Assembly: GCA_947037905.1 (NCBI GenBank)
Contig: CAMQUX010000054.1
Coordinates: 1-8,108, forward strand
DNA: 8,108 nucleotides
Source: an uncultured Desulfovibrionaceae bacterium
GTDB taxonomy: Bacteria; Desulfobacterota; Desulfovibrionia; Desulfovibrionales; Desulfovibrionaceae
Reading direction: 5' to 3'
The translations under genes were made by a program, and so were the position numbers. The notes under the pieces were generated by a model. That model had not been told where the DNA came from, made no database searches, and saw only the letters and a program-made list of their open reading frames with translations. How positions within the stretch are numbered: the stretch's first letter is position 1; each line of letters starts with the position of its first letter. Shown here piece by piece: positions 1 through 5,389 of the stretch.

Positions 1-337
1 CAGTATCACAAGAGCTATCATCAGCTAAAGAGCAAACACCACTTAAGCCAGAGACAATATCTGGTTGATAAGTAGCATCAAGTAAGCTTTTCAGCTGTCC
101 AATTTGTTTTTCATCTGCAATAGCTAGGCGTTTAGGGCGAAAAGTATTAGCAAGTTGTGCAAGTTTTTCTATATTATAACCAGCACTTAATGAGTGGACT
201 TTGAAAAGTTCAGGATATTGTAACACAACAGCTAAAGCACTATCACCAATAGAACCAGTTGCCCCTAAAATGCAGAGTTTGCGAGGGAAATTTGGGATAT
301 TATTGGCATTTGGCCACGGAGAAATATAATCGAGCAT
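1..337 (-). CDS. dxr: 1-deoxy-D-xylulose 5-phosphate reductoisomerase, N-terminal part (truncated by window edge)
   Basis: The minus-strand frame opens with ATG at 337 and stays open for 112 codons to the window edge, so only about the first quarter to third of a roughly 400-residue enzyme is present. It begins MLDYISPWPN. Residues 21-31 read LCILGATGSIG, the Rossmann-type NADPH-binding loop (GxTGxIG) at the start of DXR, followed by DSAL and a helix. The SLSAGYN stretch near residue 49 and RPKRLAIAD near 67 also fit the DXR N-terminal domain. The family enzyme converts DXP to 2-C-methyl-D-erythritol 4-phosphate, the committed step of the MEP isoprenoid pathway, in the cytosol. The metal- and substrate-binding domain lies outside the window. 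The start is 11 nt after the cdsA stop. Its Shine-Dalgarno is poor (only an AAAGAC-like stretch), so translation may depend on coupling to cdsA. Position next to cdsA and uppS supports the call. Confidence 0.93.
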   Translation of the reverse strand, partial: MLDYISPWPNANNIPNFPRKLCILGATGSIGDSALAVVLQYPELFKVHSLSAGYNIEKLAQLANTFRPKRLAIADEKQIGQLKSLLDATYQPDIVSGLSGVCSLADDSSCDT

Positions 338-348
338 AGATTTGTCTT

Positions 349-1161
349 TTATTCAAAAAAAGGATGAAACAGTTGAAAGAATATATACATAGGAGCTGCA
401 AAAAACAGACTATCGAAGCGGTCTAATATTCCGCCGTGTCCTGGAAGTATTGTACCAGAATCTTTTACGCCGTATTTACGCTTAAGGCCAGATTCAAAAA
501 AATCTCCAAACTGACTTGCAAGGTTCATAAAAAGAGCTAAGCAAAAAATTAAAGCTAAAGGAATATCATATTCTAAATAACAATTGTAAGCAAAAGCAAA
601 TGTTATTGCTCCAATTAAACCACCAATAGAACCAGCCCATGATTTTTTAGGACTAATTTGTGGCCAGATCTTTTTCTTGCCAAATAACGAGCCAGTATAA
701 AAAGCCACTACATCAGAAATTGCTACTGTTAGAAGAATGTAGAGGATTGAGTCAAGTGAAAGATAGAGTAAAAAATGCAGGGCAAAAGGGATATACATAA
801 TACCCGCAAAGAAAATAAGTGCGTCGGTATAATTAGCAGTTTCAGCATTTTTACTGTAGGAGAATAAAAAATAAAGGTTCCCAGCCCAAAATGCAGAGAA
901 GAAAGTAATATGAAGATAGTTTTCAACTGGAAGATAGTAATTTGCTAAAATAACAACACCAGTAATTGTGGCTAAAATACGCAGAGGTAGGTGTTTGTCG
1001 GATTCCTTCCAAAAAAGGTTATAAAACTCAAAAAGAGCAACAGATGAAAAAAAACAAAGAGTAAAGAATAAAACAGTCTCTTTGTAATAAAGGCTAACTG
1101 CAAGAATAAAAAGAAGTACAAGTCCTGTTAACATTCTTTTGGTATGTGAGGATAGTTGCAT
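349..1161 (-). CDS. cdsA: phosphatidate cytidylyltransferase (CDP-diacylglycerol synthase)
   Basis: This 270-residue polytopic inner-membrane protein is of normal length for the family. It activates phosphatidic acid with CTP to give CDP-diacylglycerol, the precursor of all the bacterium's phospholipids. Hydrophobic segments recur through the chain (about 10-45, 62-78, 85-101, 113-135, 138-158, 177-193, 201-217 and 250-266). The C-terminal family signature spans residues 224-248: SGLKRK, then the VKDSG block, then LPGHGGILDR with the catalytic-region Asp/Arg. Upstream, SDVVAFYTG (149-157) and the SPKKSWAG block (170-177) are also typical. The ATG at 1161 has an AAAGGA Shine-Dalgarno 6 nt upstream. 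A 117-nt gap separates it from uppS, and dxr follows after 11 nt. I see nothing unusual in the catalytic motifs. Confidence 0.96.
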   Translation of the reverse strand: MQLSSHTKRMLTGLVLLFILAVSLYYKETVLFFTLCFFSSVALFEFYNLFWKESDKHLPLRILATITGVVILANYYLPVENYLHITFFSAFWAGNLYFLFSYSKNAETANYTDALIFFAGIMYIPFALHFLLYLSLDSILYILLTVAISDVVAFYTGSLFGKKKIWPQISPKKSWAGSIGGLIGAITFAFAYNCYLEYDIPLALIFCLALFMNLASQFGDFFESGLKRKYGVKDSGTILPGHGGILDRFDSLFFAAPMYIFFQLFHPFFE

Positions 1162-1278
1162 AGAAGATCCTTTGATTTAATTTTCTAGTTTAAAGTTATA
1201 TATTTTTGTTTTGAGCTCATAAGTGTATAGAGCTAATATTTTATATGATTTTAGAAATTGAATAATAAAACATTTAAT

Positions 1279-1968
1279 TTATTCAGGTATTTTTCCAAAG
1301 CGTCGTTGTCGCTGGTAAAATTTTTTAATAATTTCATCAAGCTCATTTGGAGTAAAATCTGGCCAGAATGTATCTGAAAAATAGAGCTCTGTATAGGCTA
1401 GTTGATAGAGTAAGAAGTTAGAAAGTCGTTTTTCTCCACCAGTGCGAATAAGTAAATCAGGATCTATTTGATGTGCAGTGAAAAAGAGATTTTGAAAATT
1501 TTCTTCAGTTTGTTTCTCTTTTTCTAATAATGCAAATTTTTGTGTTGCGAGAAAAATTTCATTTCTACTTGAATAGTCTAAAGCTAAGTTAAGCACCATA
1601 CCAGTACAGTTTTTAGTTTTTTCACATGCATATTTCAAAGCAGTTTTTGTTGTAATTGGTAAATTATCAAAAGTACCAATGAGCTTAAGGCATATATCAT
1701 TTTTAAGAAGAGTTTGTAGTTCTTTTGTTAAAAACTCAGTTAGTAGACTAAAAAGAGTGCTAATTTCATCTTTTGGTCTTGCCCAGTTTTCTTTAGAAAA
1801 AGCGTAAAGAGTAAGATAGGAAATATTGAGCGCTCGACAATGTGTAATAATTTCACGAGCTGAATCAGCACCAATTCGGTGCCCAAAACTTCTTTCTTTA
1901 TTTTGTTTTTTTGCCCATCTACCATTTCCGTCCATGATGATGGCTATATGTTGTAAGGACTCAGACAA
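1279..1968 (-). CDS. uppS: isoprenyl transferase (undecaprenyl diphosphate synthase family)
   Basis: This is a 229-residue cis-prenyltransferase, at the short end of the family. It condenses isopentenyl diphosphate units onto farnesyl diphosphate to make the C55 lipid carrier for cell-wall synthesis, acting in the cytosol at the membrane face. Visible motifs are MDGNGRWA (12-19, catalytic Asp13), FSKENWARP (57-65), and the C-terminal LLIRTGGEKRLSNF block (172-185; Arg175 and Arg181) with TELYF (193-197; Glu194). The usual NYGGR motif is altered to DYSSR (131-135). The start is a TTG at 1968: MDGNG needs residues before it, no ATG or GTG is suitable, and GGAG (1978-1981) lies 9 nt upstream. 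The gene begins 3 nt after the frr TAG stop and in the same reading frame, so it is almost certainly translated from the frr message. Confidence 0.94.
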   Translation of the reverse strand: MSESLQHIAIIMDGNGRWAKKQNKERSFGHRIGADSAREIITHCRALNISYLTLYAFSKENWARPKDEISTLFSLLTEFLTKELQTLLKNDICLKLIGTFDNLPITTKTALKYACEKTKNCTGMVLNLALDYSSRNEIFLATQKFALLEKEKQTEENFQNLFFTAHQIDPDLLIRTGGEKRLSNFLLYQLAYTELYFSDTFWPDFTPNELDEIIKKFYQRQRRFGKIPE

Positions 1969-1971
1969 CAG

Positions 1972-2526
1972 CTATATCTCCATGATTTCTTTTTCTTTTG
2001 CTTCTACCATTTTATCTGATTTCTTTATAAAATCATCAGTGATTTTTTGCACTTCATCATTTTTAGCATGCAAATCATCGTCTGTGATTTCTTTATCTTT
2101 GTTCATTTTTTTTAGCTGTTCGTTCATATCACGACGAATATTTCGAATGGCAACTTTAATATCTTCGGTATATTTTTTTGCTGTTTTTGCAAGATCTTTT
2201 CTTCTTTCTTCTGTGAGAGGTGGAAGTGATATACGAATAGTTTTTCCATCATTAACTGGTTGAATACCAAGATCTGAAATCATTATAGCTTTGTCAATAA
2301 GTGCAAAAGCGCCTTTATCCCACGGTTGAATACTCACAGTTCTTGAATCAGGAATTGATACAGATGCTATTTGAGTAATTGGAGTAGGAGTTCCGTAGTA
2401 GTCTACTATAATAGAATCTACAAGAGCAGTACTTGCACGACCTGTGCGAAGTTTAGAGAAATCTTTTTCAAGGTTTTTTAACGCACCTTCCATGCGATTT
2501 TTTCCAGAATCTATAACGGTATTCAT
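1972..2526 (-). CDS. frr: ribosome recycling factor
   Basis: This is a 184-residue protein, essentially the canonical length (185 in E. coli). RRF works with EF-G to split the post-termination ribosome and release mRNA and tRNA. Family blocks are present in order: KLRTGRAS (25-32), VDYYGTPTPI (41-50), the IQPWD segment (66-70), PPLTEERRK (102-110), and the basic helix VAIRNIRRD (125-133), followed by a long charged coiled-coil helix to KEKEIMEI at the end. The ATG at 2526 overlaps the pyrH stop as ATGA, and a TAGGAG Shine-Dalgarno sits 7 nt upstream inside the pyrH tail, indicating translational coupling. It ends in TAG, two codons before the uppS start and in the same frame. No anomalies are seen in conserved residues. 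Confidence 0.97.
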   Translation of the reverse strand: MNTVIDSGKNRMEGALKNLEKDFSKLRTGRASTALVDSIIVDYYGTPTPITQIASVSIPDSRTVSIQPWDKGAFALIDKAIMISDLGIQPVNDGKTIRISLPPLTEERRKDLAKTAKKYTEDIKVAIRNIRRDMNEQLKKMNKDKEITDDDLHAKNDEVQKITDDFIKKSDKMVEAKEKEIMEI

Positions 2527-3251
2527 GAGTTGTCTCCTAAAACAATTGTTCCTACGTTTTCTCCGCTCACAGCGCGCATAATATTTCCATCTTCAAAAAT
2601 ATTAAAGACGATTATTGGCATATTGTTTTCCATAGCAAGAGAAATTGCAGTAGTATCCATAATTTTTAATCGTTTTTCTAAGGCTTCATCAAAGGTAATT
2701 TTATCATATTTAATCGCATCTGGGAAGTTTTTAGGATCTTTATCATAGATACCATCAACTTTAGTTGCTTTAAAAATAGCATCAACTTTTAATTCCATTG
2801 CACGAAGAGCAGCTGCAGTATCCGTTGTGAAATAAGGATTTCCAGTACCTGCTGCGCAAATTACCACACGTTTTTTTTCTAAATGTCGTAAAGCACGGCG
2901 TCGAATATATGGTTCTGCTATTTCTGGATTAGAAAAAGCGGTCATCACTCGTGTTGCACACCCTAGTTTTTCAAGAGCATCTTGCACTGCAAGTCCGTTC
3001 ATTATAGTTGCGAGCATACCCATATAATCAGCTTGTACTCTGTCCATTCCTTGAGCAGATTCTGATACTCCACGAAAAATATTACCACCACCAATTACAA
3101 TGGCTATTTCAATACCCGTCTTATGCACTTCTGCTATTTCTCTACAGAACTTGCCTATTGTTTGCGGACTGATACCAAACCCTTGTTGACCTGCCAGTGC
3201 TTCACCGCTTAGTTTAATGAGCACTCGAGAGTATTTTTTTTCTGTTGTCAT
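2523..3251 (-). CDS. pyrH: uridylate (UMP) kinase
   Basis: This is a 242-residue amino-acid-kinase-fold enzyme of normal length. It phosphorylates UMP to UDP with ATP, in the cytosol, as a key step in pyrimidine nucleotide supply; the bacterial enzyme is a hexamer. Visible motifs are KLSGEAL (13-19, phosphate-binding Lys), VIGGGNIFRG (52-61), D75 in ADYMGMLATIMN (UMP binding), GTGNPYFTTDTAA (135-147, UMP specificity), KATKVDGIYDKDP (161-173, nucleotide binding) and MDTTAISLA (198-206). The ATG at 3251 has only a modest GTGAG-type ribosome site 8 nt upstream. A strong terminator lies between tsf and this gene, so it should have its own promoter or depend on read-through. It heads the pyrH-frr-uppS group and overlaps frr by 4 nt. 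Confidence 0.97.
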   Translation of the reverse strand: MTTEKKYSRVLIKLSGEALAGQQGFGISPQTIGKFCREIAEVHKTGIEIAIVIGGGNIFRGVSESAQGMDRVQADYMGMLATIMNGLAVQDALEKLGCATRVMTAFSNPEIAEPYIRRRALRHLEKKRVVICAAGTGNPYFTTDTAAALRAMELKVDAIFKATKVDGIYDKDPKNFPDAIKYDKITFDEALEKRLKIMDTTAISLAMENNMPIIVFNIFEDGNIMRAVSGENVGTIVLGDNS

Positions 3252-3356
3252 GTAATAATCTCACTTTATGAAGGCTAAGGGTTAGGGGGAATTATCAAAA
3301 AAATTGATATCACTCATAGTTAAATTACTAAGAGCATAAATAAACCGATGATTATT
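3252..3356 (-). promoter_or_regulatory. pyrH upstream region, promoter not resolved
   Basis: This roughly 105-nt stretch between the tsf terminator and the pyrH start must contain any independent promoter for pyrH-frr-uppS. On the minus strand it has a GATAAT (3291-3296), one base off the -10 consensus, but no good -35 element at 16-18 nt. A short inverted repeat, TATCAA/TTGATA (3293-3298 and 3304-3309, 5-nt spacer), overlaps that -10-like site and could be an operator or chance. No riboswitch-like structure is evident by eye. Confidence 0.25.
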
Positions 3357-3384
3357 AAAAAAAACGGGCATATTGCCCGTTTTT
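3357..3384 (-). terminator. intrinsic terminator after tsf
   Basis: The arms ACGGGCA and TGCCCGT (3364-3370 and 3374-3380) form a perfect 7-bp GC-rich stem with a 3-nt loop, extendable by four A-T pairs. On the minus-strand transcript the stem is followed by eight U residues. It begins only a few nucleotides after the tsf stop codon at 3389. This is a textbook Rho-independent terminator that closes the rpsB-tsf transcript. The plus-strand side has a shorter T run, so it could work weakly in both directions, although no plus-strand gene is present. Confidence 0.9.
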
Positions 3385-3388
3385 GTAT

Positions 3389-4213
3389 TTATTTAGCTTG
3401 AGCATCTTCGCCAAGTGTTACTCGGACGAATTGAACTATTGATAAGTCCGCTCCCACTTTTTTGAGCATTTGCGCGATAGATATTTTATCATCTTTAATA
3501 AATGCTTGTTCGTTTAAACAAACTTCTTTGTAGTATTTGTTTATACGACCTAGTACTATTTTTTCTGCCATTTCAGCAGGTTTACCTTCAGTTTTTGCTT
3601 GCTCGAGATAAATTTCTTTTTCTTTAGCAAGTATTTCTTGTGGTACTTGATCTGAGCTTATACAGATAGGGCTTGTTGCAGTTGCTTGCATAGCAATATC
3701 TTTTCCAGCTTGTAAAGCTTCTTCTGATGCGGCACCTTTAAGTGCTACTAAACAACCTACTTTTCCATTAGAGTGTACATAAGAAGAAACAAAATCTCCA
3801 CCTGTCACTTTAATAAGTCTTCCTAGTTGAATATTTTCACCAAGCTTTGAGATAAGACCTGAAACGTCAGTATCAGCTGCAGGTAGCGCTTCAATAGAAT
3901 CTGCATTAGCACTGAGTGCTTTAGTAGCTACATTTTGAACAAATGTTTTGAATTCTTCGTTTTTAGCAACGAAATCTGTTTCACATTTAAGTTCAATCAT
4001 AACGCCTGTTCCGCCACTTATTGCAACGCCAAGTGCGCCTTCTGAAGTTGCACGGTCTGCTTTTTTAGCAGCTTTTGCAAGCCCTTTTTCACGCAAATAT
4101 TTAATAGCTTCTTCTTGATTACCACCGACTTCAACAAGAGCTTTTTTACAATCCATCATACCTACGCCAGTTACTTCACGTAAGTCTCTTACCATTTCTG
4201 CACTAATAGACAT
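3389..4213 (-). CDS. tsf: translation elongation factor Ts
   Basis: This is a 274-residue protein, slightly shorter than the 280-290 common in the family. EF-Ts is the cytosolic nucleotide exchange factor that regenerates EF-Tu-GTP. The N-terminal UBA-like domain carries the first signature, LREVTGVGMMDCKKAL (11-26), followed by EEAIKYLREKGLAKAAKKADR (34-54 region). The second signature is centred on ELKCETDFVAKN (74-85), in which TDFV contacts EF-Tu. The dimerisation and C-terminal modules follow, with the EIYLEQAKTEGKP and MAEKIVLGRINKYYKE segments. The ATG at 4213 has an ideal TAAGGAG Shine-Dalgarno 7 nt upstream. It follows rpsB by 42 nt and is co-transcribed with it, as in most bacteria. 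A strong terminator follows at once. Confidence 0.97.
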   Translation of the reverse strand: MSISAEMVRDLREVTGVGMMDCKKALVEVGGNQEEAIKYLREKGLAKAAKKADRATSEGALGVAISGGTGVMIELKCETDFVAKNEEFKTFVQNVATKALSANADSIEALPAADTDVSGLISKLGENIQLGRLIKVTGGDFVSSYVHSNGKVGCLVALKGAASEEALQAGKDIAMQATATSPICISSDQVPQEILAKEKEIYLEQAKTEGKPAEMAEKIVLGRINKYYKEVCLNEQAFIKDDKISIAQMLKKVGADLSIVQFVRVTLGEDAQAK

Positions 4214-4255
4214 ATATTATCTCCTTAAGAATTTTATTAATTAGAAGAATTTTGA

Positions 4256-5083
4256 TTAATTAGTTGTTTCTTCATCAACAAAAGCTTTAGTTACATCTGC
4301 TGCTACATGCTCTTGATTTTTTTTAGTCACAATTACTTTATCTGCTACTACAGCATCTGCATCTTTATCTGCTACTGCAGCATCTGCATTTTTTTCGTTA
4401 CGAAGTGCTGCACCTTCAAGACAAGCATCTGCTATATGAATGGCAAAAAGTTTAATTGCACGGATAGCATCGTCATTTCCTGGGATAATATAATCTATCA
4501 AATCAGGATCACAGTTACTATCTACAACTGCAACTATTGGAATACCAAGTTTTTTACACTCAAGTACTGCGATGTGCTCTTTTTTTGGATCTACGATGAA
4601 AACCGCTGCAGGTGTTTCTGTCATATCTTTAATACCACCAAGGGCATTGTTTAACTTTCCAACTTCACGACCAAGACAAACTATTTCTTTTTTAGGAAAA
4701 CGGTTAATTGTACCATCTTCAAACATAGTTTCAAGTCTTTTAAGACGATCAACACTACCTTTAATAGTTTGTAAGTTAGTGAGAGTTCCACCCATCCAAC
4801 GATGAGTTATATAATACATACCTGCGCGTTCTGCTTCACAAGATATTGCATCTTGAGCTTGACGTTTGGTACCAATAAAAAGAACTTTACCACCTTTTGC
4901 TACAGTTGCAGCAATAAAGTCGTGAGCTTTTTTATAGAGTTCTAAAGTTTGTTGAAGATCCATGATATGGATTCCGTTTCTAGCGCCAAAAATATACGGA
5001 CGCATTTTAGGATTCCAGCGACGTGTTTGGTGACCGAAATGGACACCAGTTTCTAGCATTTCTTTCATACTTGCATAAGCCAT
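4256..5083 (-). CDS. rpsB: 30S ribosomal protein S2
   Basis: This is a 275-residue S2 protein. S2 joins the small subunit late, on the solvent side, and helps recruit S1. The N-terminus MAYASMKEMLETGVHFGHQT is typical, with GVHFGHQTRRWNPKM as the first family signature (13-27). The rest matches S2 closely: IHIMDLQQT (38-46), WMGGTLTNLQT (96-106), AVFIVDPKKEHIAV (160-173) and SNCDPDLIDYIIPGNDDA (189-206). The ATG at 5083 is preferred to an in-frame ATG at 5110, because AGGAG lies 7 nt before 5083 and the shorter form matches the family start. The extra nine residues of the longer form also overlap a structured leader. The C-terminal tail from about residue 229 is Ala/Asp/Val-rich and holds a tandem 9-residue repeat. 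It is co-transcribed with tsf. Confidence 0.97.
   Translation of the reverse strand: MAYASMKEMLETGVHFGHQTRRWNPKMRPYIFGARNGIHIMDLQQTLELYKKAHDFIAATVAKGGKVLFIGTKRQAQDAISCEAERAGMYYITHRWMGGTLTNLQTIKGSVDRLKRLETMFEDGTINRFPKKEIVCLGREVGKLNNALGGIKDMTETPAAVFIVDPKKEHIAVLECKKLGIPIVAVVDSNCDPDLIDYIIPGNDDAIRAIKLFAIHIADACLEGAALRNEKNADAAVADKDADAVVADKVIVTKKNQEHVAADVTKAFVDEETTN
4337..4390 (-). repeat. 27-nt tandem duplication in the rpsB 3' end
   Basis: Two adjacent 27-nt copies (4337-4363 and 4364-4390) differ at two positions by eye. They encode consecutive 9-residue units, NADAAVADK and DADAVVADK, in the C-terminal tail of S2. The length is a multiple of three, so the frame is kept. It lies beyond the conserved S2 fold and probably arose by slippage or local duplication. 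Confidence 0.85.
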
Positions 5084-5090
5084 AAGTTTA

Positions 5091-5147
5091 CTCCTGGGTT
5101 TTACTTCCATTCTGTTTATGATACATAAGCACCCAGAAAACAGAATG
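5091..5147 (-). promoter_or_regulatory. candidate rpsB leader pseudoknot over the Shine-Dalgarno site
   Basis: A perfect 10-bp inverted repeat (5108-5117 with 5138-5147; arms CATTCTGTTT and AAACAGAATG in RNA order) encloses a 20-nt loop just upstream of rpsB. Inside the loop, CUGGGU (5131-5136) is complementary to ACCCAG (5094-5099), which overlaps the AGGAG ribosome site (5091-5095). Together these form an H-type pseudoknot: stem 1 of 10 bp, a 1-nt first loop, stem 2 of 6 bp. An extended alternative pairing of 9 bp (with G-U pairs) would cover the whole AGGAG. S2 is known to repress its own rpsB-tsf mRNA in E. coli. A similar role here is inference. Confidence 0.5.
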
Positions 5148-5241
5148 TGTGAATTAAAATATAAATTAACGAATTAGTAGTACTTTATTTTAAATAAAAA
5201 AGCAATTGGATTTTTTAACAATTAAAATAATACTTCTCCGT

Positions 5242-5270
5242 CATATAACCGTGAATTTCAATAGTGTTAA
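5242..5270 (-). promoter_or_regulatory. candidate proximal sigma-70-type promoter for rpsB-tsf
   Basis: On the minus strand TTAACA (5265-5270, five of six matches to the -35 consensus) is separated by 17 nt from TATATG (5242-5247, four of six matches to the -10). Initiation would fall near 5235, giving a leader of about 150 nt. In such AT-rich DNA matches of this quality arise by chance, so the call is tentative. Confidence 0.3.
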
Positions 5271-5322
5271 GGAACTATTTATTTGTAAAAAATTCTTGGA
5301 TTCAATAAAGTTGCTTCTTACT

Positions 5323-5351
5323 ATTATACTGAAAAAGGCTTTATTATTAAA
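5323..5351 (-). promoter_or_regulatory. candidate distal promoter for rpsB-tsf
   Basis: A perfect TATAAT -10 hexamer is read on the minus strand at 5323-5328. The -35 at 17-nt spacing (TTTAAT, 5346-5351) is poor, with three of six matches. It would give a leader of about 230 nt. The -35 overlaps the possible rnj terminator, which weakens one call or the other. Confidence 0.25.
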
Positions 5352-5352
5352 G
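5332..5352 (-). terminator. weak candidate terminator after rnj
   Basis: In the minus-strand transcript CTTTA-ATAA-TAAAG (5339-5352) can form a 5-bp hairpin, followed by CC and five U residues. A flanking GGC/GCC pair (5337-5339 and 5360-5362) could extend it with a bulge as an alternative. The stem is AU-rich and weak, about 40 nt after the rnj stop. No better terminator is visible in the gap, so read-through from rnj into rpsB is possible. Confidence 0.25.
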
Positions 5353-5389
5353 TAAACTAGCCACTCAGTAGTGAAAATAGTAATTAAAA

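Noticed and set aside
1214..1234. Inverted repeat AGCTC/GAGCT between uppS and cdsA
   Set aside because: The stem is only 5 bp with an 11-nt loop and no following U tract, so it is not a credible terminator. The 117-nt gap otherwise holds only AT-rich sequence with -10-like hexamers and no good -35.
1740..1925. Second minus-strand frame inside uppS
   Set aside because: It lies wholly within uppS in another frame and has Lys/Leu-rich noise composition.
1826..2263. 145-codon plus-strand open frame
   Set aside because: It runs antisense to the well-supported uppS and frr genes, has a biased Ser/Phe-rich composition, and is explained as a shadow of their codon use.
4307..4805. Plus-strand open frames opposite rpsB
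   Set aside because: They are antisense to a strongly conserved ribosomal protein gene, with Cys/Tyr/Ile/Phe-rich shadow composition and no recognisable domain.
5084..5110. In-frame ATG at 5110 that would add nine residues to S2
   Set aside because: It has no Shine-Dalgarno, lies in the 3' arm of the leader stem, and the added residues do not fit the family N-terminus. The ATG at 5083 has AGGAG 7 nt upstream.
5184..5198. AT palindrome TTTATTT-T-AAATAAA upstream of rpsB
   Set aside because: It is made only of A and T in very AT-rich DNA, has a loop too small for a hairpin, and its T run precedes rather than follows it on the transcribed strand.
5203..5223. AATTG/CAATT hairpin followed by a T6 run in the rpsB leader
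   Set aside because: The 5-bp AU-rich stem with a 10-nt loop is too weak to call a terminator or attenuator without comparative data.
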